From positions 16,323,501 to 16,387,500 of the forward strand of contig JBBMOA010000013.1 of the NCBI GenBank assembly GCA_037954235.1: DNA of 64,000 bases. The letters are read 5' to 3'. This DNA is from Aulostomus chinensis. Lineage: Eukaryota > Chordata > Actinopteri > Syngnathiformes > Aulostomidae. The notes beneath the pieces are model-generated. The model worked only from the letters and a program-made list of their open reading frames with translations, made no database searches and was not told the DNA's origin. A program made the translations under genes and the position numbers. Position 1 is the stretch's first letter. Each line of letters opens with the position of its first letter. Below are positions 1 through 13,995 of this stretch, piece by piece.

Positions 1-246
1 TTTAATTTGTTTCCTACTCCTTACTGATTAAATTAATTACGGTTTAGACTACAAATGTATGCCAAATCGAACCGGGATAATATTTAGAGGGTAGTAGACC
101 AAAAAACCCCAAAACAAAACTGCTTTGTAAAAACTTTTTCACAACTTAAAATATCAGCTGTGCATGTTAGAAAGAAAGGCTCTTCATTTTTTTCATGCTA
201 GTTCTGGTTATGCCAGATTACTTCAAAAGTACTTTAATCAACTTAC

Positions 247-265
247 CTCCGCCAAACTTTTTCAT
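247..265 (-). CDS. Possible first coding exon of an unidentified minus-strand gene
   Basis: Read on the minus strand, an ATG at 265-263 opens a short frame (MKKFGG plus one base) that runs into a near-perfect splice donor, AG|GTAAGT, with the intron GT at 246-245. The rest of such a gene would lie left of the window. The 5' leader would come from about 266-760, which is GC-richer and contains a CRE-like TGACGTCG at 420. I do not recognise the protein from six residues. A chance ATG before a good donor is a real possibility, so confidence is low. Confidence 0.3.
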
Positions 266-2640
266 TTTCTTCAAATCCTGTTAATTCCCTTCAGTGCGCC
301 CTCACAAACTCAGCACGTTTAAAAGCCAGAATAAACTGATCTTGATTCGTTCTTTAAAACAAACTTTTCATATCTACTGAATTAAATCTGCCGTGAAGAT
401 GATGAAGAAAAGCAGCAGGTGACGTCGATCCAGTCCCGTGTAAGGATGTAGACCTGAGAGGAGACGATCCCGGGATGGAGCCGAAATATTGACGCTCCGC
501 TGGCTTGACTTGTGTGGTCTATGTGTGACAGAGTGAAAGACGGCGAAGCCTTTTTGTACCTCCTCCTCCTCCTCTCTTTCTCCTCTCCTTCCCCTCTTCT
601 TCTTCCATCCCTGAATCTTTTGTTATCCTCCTCCCCGGTGCTGGTGATTCACCGGGTTGACGCATCGCAGCTCCGCTTGACGGAGCCGCGGAACCACGGG
701 ACCTGTCACAACTCATCCGTGTCTCCCTCCCATCGTCGCCTCCTGGACGAGATCTGACTGCCGCCGTTTGATCTTTAATCTGTTCTCCTCTAATCAGACG
801 GATCTCCTCACTGCGGGTCAGAGGGATCCTGCAACCCCTCCAAACACACATCAGCCAAGAAACACGCACTTTTCTACCTTTACATCCCTGCGCTCCTCCC
901 AAAAAAAGGTCTCACATGCCTTCCTGTCTTATTTATATCAAGCCTTCCGCTCCATAACCACGATAATTCAACCGTTTTCACAGCTTTTTTACGCAAAAGA
1001 GAACAACTTTAATCCTAAAATATGACGCTATTAAACTGTCATATGTTATTCAATATAATCTCACAGACAGAATAAAACAAAACATAAAAATCCCGAGGGA
1101 CTCGCATCGCCTTCTTTGAGAGTTGTTAACAAGAATGTTAAGAGAATACAAAGCCCCGCAAACTGGCTTCAATTTGAAGTTTCTCAGAGAAAAAAAACGT
1201 TTTTATTTTGCCACTACTTGAATCAATTCTTATTTAGCAACAATAGTGCCTTCCTATCAAAAGGAAACTTGCTCTTGTTTCATTTAATTTTCTTTTAAAT
1301 TCATTTTGATTCTGTTTGAGTACAGGGATGGAGGCTGAACCGGGGTGCTGGGTGGCTGAATTTAGGTTTTGAGTGGATCACATTGGTTGTATTGTCGATA
1401 GGTTCATATTACATGATGTATTTTAAGTTCAGCTTCTTGTTTGATAACGTGCATCGTCGCTGCCTCGGTTGCAACTGTGGGCTTCCGTTTAAACAAATAA
1501 ACAAATGATTTCATCCGTTTCTTGTAAAAGGAGCGCATCAAGACAAGTGTTTGCATGTTGGCTCCTCTTCCTCCTCATTCCTCGGGTTTGGGGTTTTTAT
1601 TGACAATAGGATTATGGTGATCATCCTCTCACACCTCCAGCTGTCACTCAACATACCAGGGTGCACATCTCTGCAGACCCATTTGTCCTGGATTCAACTG
1701 CAGTGAAATAGGAACTCCCTCCTGCTCTGCTGTCGTTTAACGGGGCCCCTCAGTAATCACTCAAATATCTTAAATCTGGTCGGTTTGCGCTGCCTGGTTT
1801 CAATCGCAGGATGTAGGTGGCCGGATTATGTGGACTGAGATTATCGTGAGGCTAGAGCAGGTAAGGACCCCCCCCCCCCCCCCAAAAAAAAGCACATCAC
1901 TCTCAGTGCATGATTTACATTTAATTGAAAAAAATGTTGAACATTTAAGACTGTTGACATAAAATATATCCTCAAATTCTTTTCTTCAGAACAACATCCT
2001 GAAGTGGGTCACTGTTTATTTGTTATCTTTAAGGAGAAAAAAAGTTTTTATCGTCGCACGCGTTTGCCTTTCCATTTGATTTCCAAATCAAAGTAATACA
2101 CAGCAAATTTAAGACCAATTAAGAAAAAAACAAGAGCATCTGCACAGGGAGTGAGAGCAGTCGGGGTTATTAGAGCTCTAGCTCACAACCCCGAGGGTTT
2201 CTTTTTCAGGTTAATCTGGTCATTAGTATGTAATGGGTTTTATTGGATCCAGCACCCTACCACAACCTGGTTAGTGCAGGCCTACACCTTGACATGGAGA
2301 CTCATTATCTAATAAATATGTTTAATTTACCTCTGTGACTTCACCAGAGTTGTTATTACATAACCACTTTAAATTAACCGTTGCATGCTGTGTTTTGAAA
2401 TAAAAGTTTTATAATGAAATTTAACTTTAAAATAGAAGAAAGTAGAACTCAAACAGAATTGGACCGCTATATTTCAACAGTTGTGTTGTGTGACATCTAG
2501 TGGTAATAAGTGGTAACTGCAGTCCTTTACAACGTCATTAATTTTTTAAATGAGTGTACACAATTAATGTTTTTGAGTACAAATACCCAAAAAAAGGCTA
2601 TGTGTTTCACAGTTTTCACGTATTTTACAGGCGTTTTCGG
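266..2640. other. Intergenic/leader region with no supported gene
   Basis: About 400-900 is purine/pyrimidine-skewed and moderately GC-rich and may be the promoter or leader of the minus-strand exon at 247-265. Beyond that I see AT-rich sequence with short chance frames. There is a homopolymer block of 16 C followed by 8 A at 1868-1891. No exon with protein similarity was recognised on either strand. Confidence 0.5.
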
Positions 2641-2960
2641 GGTTAAAAAGAGAAATTTGCATTGGAATACCGGAAGTAGACTCAAGTTGTTCCTGTGACA
2701 ACTCGCTAGCTCCCGATGCTACACGCGGGAAACAGACAGACCTCCTCGTCACATTGACAGTAAGACTCAAAAGTTTTCAGAATTAAGGTCACTGGTTAGT
2801 TCGGGAAACATTTGGGAAATTTGCAATTAACGAGGGAAGCGTATTCTTCATATATGTTTAATTCAGAGCGATTATTTTGCTAAATAACTAATCAAAGCAT
2901 CCCTTGCTTTCTGTACTCCGGCCCAGCTCCACCGGTACGCTCGATTTGAACGAAGCTTTG
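2640..2960 (+). promoter_or_regulatory. ssrp1: Probable ssrp1 promoter and untranslated first exon region
   Basis: An ETS-type motif CCGGAAGT lies at 2670-2677, about 1 kb upstream of the ssrp1 start codon. The coding exon begins at an acceptor (AG at 3625-3626) that precedes the ATG, so an untranslated first exon must lie upstream. A candidate donor is near 2759, but its position is inference. ETS-driven TATA-less promoters are typical of housekeeping chromatin genes. Confidence 0.4.
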
Positions 2961-3652
2961 TCTTGAAGGGGCGGTTTGGACTGCCAACAGTTAAATTGAG
3001 GGCTCAGACAACTGAAGTGCAACGCTGTGTACTAAAAATAGCGTATCCTACGCTAGTAAAGTTAGCTTAGCGTTTGTGTGGCGTTAGTAAGTTAAAACTG
3101 TGTTCTGAATTAGCCGAGTTAATTCGTCTAATTAATCAAACAGCTCATATCAGATTGGAGTCGGGAGTTCGTTTATTTAGCCATCGTGCTAACAGAGCCC
3201 GTCTACTTTTATCCTTGAGGCTAGCAATAAATGTTGCAAATGTTGCTAAGTAGCTGTGAGAAGTGAGAATGCAGGAGGCAGATTTGATGATGAAGATTCT
3301 GAAGATGCACACGTTAACGTTGTGGTAGAGTTAAAATTGTTGTTTCAGATTAGTGATGATATTTTCAGCAGAGTCACTGAACAGTCTCTTTCTCCTTATT
3401 TGCTGCTCGTTTAGCTGCGTTAACCGAGTCACTGACCGTGGTCATTTATAGCAACATTCAGAGTAGCATAACGACGTACATATTGGACATATGATCGGGT
3501 TTACTGTGCTGAATTTCACCCTGCAAGCTGAAAACACGTTCAAATGTCCAACATCTGAGTTTAAGGCGTTTTCTTTCGGTGTGTTGTTTGATTTAATGGT
3601 ATTTGTCCCCTTCTTCTTGTCAATAGAGCACTGGTCATCGCCCGTGGCAAAC

Positions 3653-4619
3653 ATGGGAGACACACTGGAATTCAACGAGATTTACCAGGAGGTCAAAGGC
3701 TCCTGGGTCAGTATCCTCCTGAAACATCCTCTCTGAATTGACACAGATTTTGAATAACACAGGAGTCTATCAGAATAATAATACAGCCGAGCGATGACTT
3801 CATCCGATTGATACGCCATGTTGTCTGATAATACAGCCAGAAAAAAATTTCATGGTGGATGCACACAGAAATTTGGGTCACACATTGCTGGAGTTGAGTG
3901 CATTTACATCTTTTTTTCTGTTTATAAGTATTGGGTGAAATATATTATTTTGTTAGTTGAAGAGGATATCAACTGTCTATTGTCAAACATTTTATCTTGG
4001 AAAAAAATAGGATGAGTTATACTAGTAAAGCAAATAATTATGTCAATCAGTGATGAAGCACCTGATTATTTTCTGGCGTGAAATATCAGGATATGAGTCC
4101 ACCATTTGGTTTAGTAATGCGCTTAAAATTACACACAGCACACCTCTCTGTCCCTTCCTGTCAGTCACTGTTGCTGTCAAAGGTATCAAATGTGTAAAAA
4201 ATATTCATTAACAAATAACTTTAAAATGGTGACGAATGACTCCATCTTCTCAAAGACAAAATGGCGTGCAACATTTAATTACAGAGGACGGAAGTAGAAC
4301 AAATTGTTGTTGTTGTTGATCATCTCTTGGTTTCAAGTTGACCATGAGCTCATCATTCCTTGTGGATCCAAACGAGTCTTGTGTGTATTTGCATCCTGTC
4401 TTGTTTCTCTCTGTAGAATGACGGCCGGCTGCGTTTCAGCAAGCAGAATGTGGTGTATAAAAGCAGTAAGACAGGGAAAGTGGACAGTATCCCTGCCGGT
4501 GAACTCAACCTGGCTCAGTGGAGACGAGTATGTTTAGGTCATGGTATCAAACTGGGAACCAGCACAGGACACATCTTCAAATATGATGGCTTCAGGGACA
4601 CGGTGAGTTTCTGTACACA

Positions 4620-4682
<63 letters not shown>

Positions 4683-6422
4683 CATACCTACATGCGTTTG
4701 TGTATGAAATACAACAGTAGTTTCAAAGTATTTTGTTTTTGAAGGCTGATCAGGCAACATCGTGTGTGAAACGGTGTGATTTGAAGAGATCAAAGCTTTC
4801 TCTTGGGTTGTTGTTTCTGTTTCTGGGACACATTTGTTCCCAAACTCAGAACACAACAAGGCTGGCTTGCCAACTGCCTAAAAACAACTTTCCATCCAGT
4901 GATATTTCCACACAAATGTGGTGCCATTTTGCAGCGTGTGTGTGTCTGTGTGTCTGTGTGTGTCATTTAACCCCCCTCCCCCCCCAACATTCCCAAATGG
5001 GATTAATGAGGGGAACCAGTGCTTGCATGTGTGTTCTATAAACACTGTAATCATCACCTCATGTTAGTTAGTATTTCCTATAAATTCACTGGAACACCCT
5101 GGCTCAGAATACAGACAAGAAAACAAATGTTTGTTTTTCTATCTTGTGTTTTTCTTACTTTTCGTGTGTGTGTGCACGCGCGCGTGTGTGATGTCAGTAC
5201 GCAAGTAAGTGATTGGTCGTAGGGGCTGGTATAACTCGGAGTCCGGCGTCTCCTGGGTTTAATCAGCCTTTTTTTTTATTTTAGATGGATCCTCTCATCC
5301 CACAGCTCAGTGTGTGATGTCATTGTTTATTATCCCAAAGCCAGTGTCAGTAATTGGTTATTGGCTGGAGGTTTACCCGCTGGCGAGCTGTCATTGCATC
5401 TGTCCTAGTGGAGTGTCTTTGAGCAAGATACTGAATCACTGCCAGGAGGACTTAGTCCACAGTTGAGTAACCGACTTGTAATTTTCTGCTGGAGGGGCAG
5501 GCAGTGCAGAGACAGTGGGGGTTTATCAGCTCTTGCAATTTAATGTTACTTTTTCCAAAGAAAATTAATTGAACCTTTTATATGCATGACCACAAACTTT
5601 ATTACCTCATACTAATTGGTTTTAGCCCCTTTTCCTCTTGAAAAAAACCCTCTAATGGCCACTTAGAGCTGGGTTTTTTCTGCAGTTTATCAGCTTTCAA
5701 TTGCATTCAATCCCAGTACAAAAAACCCTGCAGTAGACGCAGCATATAAAGAACACAAACCTTGGCTCAGCGTGGTAATTATTTTCCGCCATTTTCCAAT
5801 GCTTAAGGTTCCGGATGCTGATACATACTCCACCCTGGTGCTTTTTTTTTTCTTTTTCTTTTTTTTTTTTTGACAACATTGAAGACGTCTTTTTAGTATA
5901 AAAAAAATGCATTTGTGAATTTGAATATGACACATCAGGGAAAATACAACCAAACGGCAAATCCTCCACTTTCACTGGAAACTGTATCAGTCACATTTTA
6001 TTGGTGGGTTTACTGGGGTCCAGAAAAACCCTGCGTTCACTGTTGTGTGCAGTGGGCACAAGAGAGAAGAGTTTTAGAAACATCGGGAGACTGAAAGGTT
6101 GTTGGGTTTAAATATGCAATAATGACAGAGGTTTGGTACATTAGACATGGCTGTGTGTGTTTGTTGTGAGGAGTGTGTTTGTGTCTGTGTTTGATTTAAA
6201 TCAAAGCAGCAACAACAATTCCGGTGAAGCAGTAATGAGGAGTAGAGAAACGGTCAGCTGCTGCAGGCCTGACCAGGACACATGGAACGATCATACACAC
6301 ATCAACAATAACACTGTTTTTTTTTTGGAAGCATTTACACATCTGCTAACAAAAGCTTTTTAAGCAAATCCTCAAACCAAGCTAATGTACAGTGTGGTGA
6401 ACCTGGATGTACACACACACAC

Positions 6423-6455
<33 letters not shown>

Positions 6456-9400
6456 GTGATTATCTGGGTTCTAATTTGCTGTAATAACCATGTGGACAGG
6501 CAGATATCCAGGTGCGTAAACTCTGTTTCCCACAGAGTCTTGTTCTCTTCTTCCATGCACACCACAATCGCTTCCACATGTGTGTGAATTATGAGCGCTT
6601 TGTGTGTGTGTGTGTGTGTGCGTGTGTGTGTGTGTGTGTTTGTCACTGTGCGTGCATGAGTTGTAATCTGGCCTGCAAGATAAATAAACAGGCTGATTGT
6701 CGGCAGCGGTGTGGAAAGGAGGAGGACAAAGAGGGTGGATGGATTACATTCACCTCCAGCGTTCCTGAGAGGCCCGAGCGAGCGGCGGGCGTGGTTATAA
6801 TTGCTTCGTGATTAATTACCTAACCCCCCTTTTGGAGGACATTTGCCTTGCTATGTTTTTGACCAATGCAATACCAGTGTGTTGATGTCTTCTGCCTTTT
6901 TTCATCTTTCTTCTTCTAATCATATTCTCTTTTCTGTTCCTTTCATCCATCAGGATTTTGAGAAGATCTCCGAGTTTTTCAAGGCAAACTACAGCGTGGA
7001 GCTGACGGAGAAGGACATGTGTGTGAAGGGATGGAACTGGGGGACTGCCAAGTTCTCTGGTAAAAACAATCAAACAGAACTTCTAAAATGTCCTCACAGG
7101 AAGATAAGAGGGTTGAGCTGTACCAAAATTGTGCCACTGCTACACGTTCCACAACTCAGTGATACACAGTAGTAAATGATCAACACATGGAGCTTAGAGG
7201 AAGCTGCTAGTCTGCTTTTAGAACTTAATAATGTACAAAAAGTTACAACATGACTCACGAAGCATTTTGAACCGCACGGTCAGGAAACCATCTCACTGCT
7301 CAACCTTACATCTCCGTGCCTATGTACCTTTAACAATGGATTCACATATGGAAAAGAAGTTTTCTCAGGTGCTGTGAAGACTAATGGCTTTTTAATGGGA
7401 GAAGATGGAAAGTCTCAACACCTAATTTTGGCACTGAGTATCTATGGTGATTACATGATGCACCGCAGACAGTTTCCTAATTCTCTCGCGCCTCCCCGTC
7501 TTCATCCACAGGCCCTCTGTTATCGTTCGATATTAATGACAGCACGGCGTTCGAGGTCCCCCTGGCAAACGTGTCCCAGTGCGCCACAGGGAAGAATGAA
7601 GTCACTCTGGAGTTTCACCAGAATGACGACACTGAGGTCTCCCTCATGGAGGTCCGGTTTTACGTCCCACCCAGCCAGGCTGATGAAAGACAAGACCCGG
7701 TGGAGGTGGGACAAAAGCCTCCATAAAGTGGTCTGTCTTCATTTGTGAACTCAGTGGTAAAAGCTGTTGTCTGCCCTCAGGCCTTCGCCCAGAATGTGTT
7801 GTCGAAGGCTGATGTGATCCAGGCCACCGGAGATGCTGTGTGTATCTTCAAAGAGCTGCAGTGTCTTACACCCAGAGGAAGGTAGACCATCAAAACTCAG
7901 ACACAAGAGCTCCTCCTTCATGTTCACTGGCTTGAGCTCTCCCGAAGAGGCTTTTATTTACCTCAAGTTGGTAACATCAAACTTCCCAGGAAGTGTTTGA
8001 GCTGAAGCTGTTCTTTCTAACGTCCTCCACCAGGTATGACATCCGTATCTACCCGACCTTCCTTCACCTCCACGGTAAGACATTTGACTACAAGATTCCG
8101 TACACTACCGTCCTCCGCCTGTTCCTGCTGCCACACAAAGACCAGAGGCAGATGTTCTTTGTGGTAAGTGGACATTGTGTCTGTTATCCAGTTTTGATTT
8201 GAATCTAAGTTTGTACTTTAAATAAATCAGCTTTTTTCTGGTTGTTCTTTGTCTTCCCTTGCCTTTTCTCACACTCAGATATTCTCACCCTCATATATTC
8301 TGCTTGTATCTTTTTGTGTGCTCTCTGTAGATCAGTCTGGATCCTCCCATCAAGCAGGGTCAGACACGTTACCACTTCCTTATTCTGCTCTTTTCCAAGG
8401 AGGAGGACATCAGTCTTACCCTCAACATGAGCGAGTGAGTTCATGGGGTGTCCATTTAACAGCAGTACAGTTTCTAAGAAGTACTACATCTTCTGTGCTC
8501 AGCTGTAACCAACAGTACACACACATTCTCCAGTTCTGATTTTGTTTGTTGTTCCATGCGTTATTCCACCAGGGGGAAGCAAAGAGCTGTGCGTGCGTGC
8601 GTGTGTTTGTCTGTTGCATCTGCATAAAGTGTCCTGCAATCATAGTTCCACGTTTTTGTCTTCTGTATCGAACAGGGATGATGTTGAGCGCCGTTTTGAA
8701 GGCAAACTCAGTAAGAACATGTCAGGGTCTCTCTATGAGATGGTCAGTCGTGTGATGAAGGCCCTGGTCAACAGAAAGATCACTGTGCCCGGAAACTTCC
8801 AGGGGTATGAACCTCATGCACTTACTCATGACACTTTTTTACACCAAGTACATGCAGTAGAACCCTAAACCTTCCATCTCCTCGTCCTCAGCCACTCGGG
8901 AGCTCAGTGCATCACTTGCTCCTACAAGGCATCCTCAGGTCTCCTCTACCCCCTGGAGAGGGGCTTCATCTACGTTCACAAGCCCCCTGTGCACCTGCGC
9001 TTCGAGGAGATCTCCTGTGTCAACTTTGCCCGAGGAACCACCACAACACGCTCCTTCGACTTTGAGATCGAGACCAAGCAGGGAAACCAGTACACCTTCA
9101 GCAGCATCGAGAGGTTAGAACAAATCATGAGCCACAGTGAGCGATGAAAAGTTCGATTGCGTTTTTTTACACTGCAGGAGTCTTGGAAAAACCAGATTAC
9201 GTTACATGGGATTTCTCTGATCTGGTTTCAGGTTTTTCTGTGACCTCCAGTCACTTTGTGCAATTTCTGCACCAGCTGAGTTAATACAATAAATGAGCAT
9301 GACGGCAGTTTGGGTTTTGGCTGCCTGAACATCTTATTAATAATGAATGAAGGAAATAATCTAATGATTCGCCCACATTCGTCTAAAACTTTCACTCTCG

Positions 9401-12400
9401 TGTGAAGGCTTTTTTTGTACTCATGGGGTTGAGTCCACGTTGTATTTAAATTTTATAAGTAAAAGTTAGGTTTTAATTCTTCGGCATGTTTTTACGACAA
9501 TGTCTTTTTGGAATTGTGCAGGTGTATCACATTTTGAGCCTAACAAAGCAAAAATGCCACAACCTCACAAAACGTGTCTTAGGAATAATAATGCCTCGCT
9601 GACTGGAATCTGTAATGTGTTTTTATTTACTAGTAATTCTCAGTGGTTGTGCATATAAAAAAATAAAATTGAATATAAAATCAACATACATCATGAACAA
9701 ATGTAAAACTATTCATGGTTTCTGGTAGATTATGATTCATGGAGTTTCCACACTGACATTCAAAACCCTTTACATTACTCTCATCTGTCCTGAAGTCGTA
9801 TCATCGTCGAGACCCATTTTCTCCCTGAAAGTATCAAGTGAAATTCAGCCAAGCTAACTGCCGCGTTTCCTCTTTGTCTTTAGAGAGGAGTACGGCAAAC
9901 TGTTTGACTTTGTTAACGCCAAGAAACTCAACATCAAGAACAGAGGATTCAAAGAGGTCAGTAACATCTGTGTGGTGTAACATCTTCCACCATGACAGTA
10001 GCAGTTGATCACATGTGTTCCATCCCAGATATTCATGCTTGTTGCCCTTCTCCTGTGTGTGTGTGTCCTTGTACCCCTGTAGAAGAAGGTGGGTATGGTC
10101 ACGGGCGCCACATGTGGACTAAGCACTTGATTTTATTGGTGTGGAGTGACTTCTGCTTGCATGGCGTGCTGCTGTGTGTTTGTGTTGCCAAGAATCAAAT
10201 CCGAAATGTTGGTTTTGGTTGGAGTTTGGAAATAAGAATCGTGTCGGGTGTGAAAAATCCTGATCTGTGACTAATTGTGGTACGTGCGGGTGGAGAAGTG
10301 TGTGACCAATAACTCTGTGTGGGCGTGTGTTTATTTGCATCGTGCTGACTGTGTTGCCCAGGGGGCTTTTGGTGTGCATTAACACTCAGCACAGCAGTCA
10401 CTGTGACCACTGCCCAGTATAGGCATCTCTGATCACATTACCCATAATACTATCTGTTTACAAGTTTCTGGCCTGTCTGACTGCGCAACCAAAGCACTGC
10501 CTTGATTGCAATGCTAATGAGACAATGTTGCCATGACAACAGGGTCAGCAGAGCAGGTCAATGACAATGAACAGGCCTTCTCTCTGTTTCCTGTCCACGT
10601 TAATGGGAACCTTAGCTTGTCCCCTCTGTCCATTCGCAGGCACACGGGAAATTATTTTGGTTTTGGTCTCCAACATGATATCTGCGTCCCAAAAGAGGGA
10701 TGTTACAGTAATGCCTAATTTAATCAACGTATTTACCCGACCGGCCAGATGTTTTTATTTATTTCAGGCAGCACACACAAGTGTGTCCCTCAGCATCAGC
10801 AGAGAAGAACCAGGTTTATGTGTTGCTGATCGTGTTGGCCGACACATCAGTTGAGTCAGTGACCTATTGAGCACTGAAGGAAAGACAAGCAAAGAGAGAT
10901 GGAGATCAGCTGGTGGGCGAGGAACGTGCGCACTTTCATAAGCGAGGGAGCGGGACAGTCGGCGATACCTTGGTGCGTTTGTTCGTCGGAGATTAAAAGA
11001 GCGAGCCATAACCACCAAAGATGTTTGATGCAGAAGTAATCTGCTCTCTCCGTGAGCTTTTCACGTGATCAGAGGTTGTAATAATTACGCTACCTCTCAC
11101 ACGCTTAAACAGAGGAATCCCGATTTCACATGAGTTTATGTGTTAAAGAGAGTGTGAGAGAGTGCAGTCGTGCTTCCCAAATGTCATCCCTTGACGCTGT
11201 CATCTCAGTTCCAATTCTCAATGAGCCTATTAGAAGCCAGAGCGTTATTTAGATTAAAAATTGACTGAAATGTAATGAATTTTGGACGACAAAAACTGAT
11301 CTAAAAGTCATATTCAGCTTTTTATTCATTCATTAAATTCAGAATGAATTAAAAAAAAAAAAAAAACCTGCTTAAACAAACAGATTCAGTTTTGAGCTAA
11401 AAGCAATCGTTAACACTATCGTTTTTTTCCAAGTAGTGCCTAACGGACGAAGGTTGATAGCTGTCATTAGCTGTCAGACGCCATTAGCTTGATGCTAAAT
11501 ATGTGTGGCTGGCTCTTCCTGCATTCTGAAGTCACCCGAGTTAGGAATCAAAGCATTTTCATGAGCTTAAGACACCTATAAGGTACAATACATTTCTGGG
11601 TGAAGTATGGCTTTAACTGAATGGGACAAATTTTAAGACCAAGAGCTTTGAGTCTCATGCAAGAGCTCCTGTACCAGCATATGAAGGACAACACCAAGGT
11701 GCAAAATTCTTGTCTGGTGGCAGGTTTATGGAGTTAATCGATTTTACATTTTGGAACGACCAAACTTCACAGGGAAAAAAAAAAAATGTTGATACATGAA
11801 AATGTTCTTGCATGAGGCCTGTTGCTTGCAGAAGTCTCGACATTAAATCAAGACTGATACAAACCTACTTGACCAGCTAACTTGGTGTGTTTGAATCGGT
11901 GTTGAATCTTTATTGTACAACTGTTTGAAATGATTAATAACTGTCTTTTTGTTGAGCAGAGAATCTGAAACGCTGCTGCTTCAGCTTTACAAATTTGGGA
12001 ATAGGAGGATCCCCTTTGTTTTATTTGGGGGGGGGGGGTGGCTTCGGGTTTCTTTTGGACGGAGAAAACACTGGATTGTGTTGCTGACAGTGCGGTGTGC
12101 TTCCAGGGCATGAAGGGTAAAATTGACGAGTATAGTGACTCAGACGAGGACCAGCACGATGCCTACCTGGAGAGGATGAAGGCTGAAGGCAAGATCAGAG
12201 AGGAAGGCAATGACAGCGATGAGTCAGACGGCGGCAGTGGTGAGGGATTGTTTCTTTATGACTGAGACGAGCGTAAACATGTCAATAACATTGACTTAAC
12301 TGAGGCCTTTCTTTCCTGTTCAATTTTTTTAGATGAGTCTTTCAACCCTGGAGAGGAGGATGATGACATTGCAGAAGAGTAAGTGCCTTTCTCTTTGCGT

Positions 12401-13995
12401 TGCTGCTTGTTTGGAGTTGGTCTGTCTTTCCGCCACATTTTTCCTCCGGATATCTCAAGACAAACCTCATTTCCTTCACTACGTGTTCTGCTGCTGTGCT
12501 TTCACCCTTCAGGTACGACAGCAATGCCTCAGCAAGTGACAGCAGCGAAGAAGGAGACATCAGTGAGGACGAGAGCGCCAAGAAGAAGAAAGTGAAAAAA
12601 GCCAAAGTGGTGAAGGAGAAAAAAGAAAAGAAACCACGCAAAGAGGTGCGAGTGGTTAGAACAGGAATCCAAAGAGTGCGGGCGACGAGATTTCACCGGC
12701 AAAACCAACTTCATGCTTGTTTCCAGTGTGATGTTTGAATTTGATTAGCTTATATTTCTTACTTTAATTCTTCTTATCAATCACTGCAGAAAAAGCAGAA
12801 AGATACTGGCGGCCCCAAGAGGCCAATGAGTGCCTACATGCTGTGGCTCAACTCCAGCCGTGAACGGATCAAGTCAGAGAACCCCGGGATCTCCATCACA
12901 GAGATCTCCAAGAAGGCAGGGGAGATGTGGAGGCAGCTGGGCAAAGACGAGAAGGAGGTGAGGGAACAGAACACTCCGGGGATTTTTTTTCTTTTTCAAA
13001 TTTTTACAAGTTCTATTAACTCATTCAGGCCGTAACCTGGACGGCATTTCTGTGATCAAAGAAAATCTCTCTTCTGTTTCCATCAGGAGTGGGAGACAAA
13101 AGCCGGAGAGGCCAAGAGGCAGTACGATCTAGCAAAGAAAGAATACAAAGAAAGCGGCGGCGGAGAATCGTCCTCGGTCTCTAAGAAGTAAGACGTTGAA
13201 GTGTTTCCGTTTCTCTCACCAAATCCAGTCTTCTGTGTATCATCTCATATTCAATCTTAATGGCATCAGGGAGAGCAAGAAGTCAGGAGGCAAGAAGGAG
13301 GAGAAGAAGAGGAAGTCTGCGGGTGCAGACAAGGACAGGGAGCGGGGAGGAGGCAATGAGAGCTTCAAGAGCAAAGAATTCATCGAGACCAGTGAGGAGA
13401 GTTCATCAGACTCCGACCACAAGAGCAAGTCCAAGAAGAAGAAGAAGAAGAAGAAGGTAATGGTGGACGGCGGGAATACTCACTTTTCTGGGGGAGTTTC
13501 CTGAATAATGTACATCAACTTTGTTCATGCACGCTGCTCAACACTTGAGGCGTTTCAAGTTCATGATCGACAGCTACGAGTCATTAAAAACCTCATAACG
13601 AAGCTGTATTTTATTAAATAGCTGCCTTAACGTGATTTTAAAAGCAAGTCTTTGCAGCTAAATTCTCATGAGGAATTTTTGGGTGTAGAGGGTTTGACTC
13701 CCCAACTCTGGACCCCTGTCCCTCCAAACACCAAATCTGTGGACAAGCAGGTCGAACAGAACAGGGACAACTGCAGCGGTGTTGCAAGTTTCAGCCAGTG
13801 TGTCACGTTAGAATATTCATAGATGCAACAACACGTGTCATTTCTGTGTCACACTTTATATCTTATCTCACCTCGTATCACCATGTTGATATGAAAACTC
13901 ACTGGTTCTTTTTTTTTTTTTTTTTTTTTTCCCTCCAGGAATCAGATGAAGAGGTGGTGTCCACACCTCCCAGCTCAGAGCAAGACTCTGACTGA
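3653..13995 (+). CDS. ssrp1: FACT complex subunit SSRP1
   Basis: Structure-specific recognition protein 1, the HMG-box partner of SPT16 in the nuclear histone chaperone FACT, which acts on nucleosomes in transcription and replication. Coding exons: 3653-3706, 4417-4602, 6954-7059, 7512-7705, 7781-7881, 8034-8163, 8331-8434, 8676-8804, 8892-9113, 9884-9956, 12107-12239, 12333-12378, 12513-12645, 12790-12957, 13087-13187, 13270-13456, 13939-13995. Phases agree throughout and give 707 residues (human 709). The order is: N-terminal PH-like region (GDTLEFNEIYQEVKG), SSRP1/Rtt106 PH domains (RYDIRIYPTFLHLHGKTFDY, KALVNRKITVPGNFQG), an acidic region (DSDEDQHDAYLERMK), an HMG box around residues 546-614 (PKRPMSAYMLWLN), then a Lys-rich and acidic tail ending in STPPSSEQDSD. 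The start follows an in-frame acceptor and matches the family N-terminus. The first intron has the weak donor TGG|GTCAGT. Intron 11 (9957-12106) carries a dispersed repeat. Identity is secure; whether it is the a or b fish copy is not determined. Confidence 0.97.
4614..4679. repeat. (CA)n microsatellite in an ssrp1 intron
   Basis: About 66 bp of CA dinucleotides with one GCGC interruption near its start. It begins only about 12 bp after the ssrp1 exon that ends at 4602, immediately downstream of the donor GTGAGT. Confidence 0.95.
6410..6455. repeat. (CA)n microsatellite
   Basis: A CA run with one CG interruption inside the large ssrp1 intron 4603-6953. A complementary (GT)n run follows at 6600-6639, so transcripts of this intron could pair between the two. 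Confidence 0.9.
6600..6639. repeat. (GT)n microsatellite
   Basis: About 40 bp of GT with one interruption in the same ssrp1 intron. It is complementary to the CA run at 6410-6455. Confidence 0.9.
11346..11620. repeat. Dispersed repeat copy in ssrp1 intron 11
   Basis: This begins with an A-run (about 11350-11367) followed by a TTTTGAGCTAAAA motif. Its core at 11461-11531, holding CATTAGCTTGATGCTAAAT and GGCTGGCTCTTCC, is similar in reverse complement to 21861-21920 and in direct orientation to 22236-22283 in p2rx3 intron 9. It is therefore a diverged interspersed repeat, probably one arm of a foldback element. The family name is not known to me. Confidence 0.55.

Noticed and set aside
4450..4707. 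Frames encoding long His-Thr or Cys-Val repeats across CA/GT tracts, here and at 6335-6646, 23339-23724, 31601-31849 and 61715-62019
   Set aside because: They are translations of dinucleotide repeats with no coding support.
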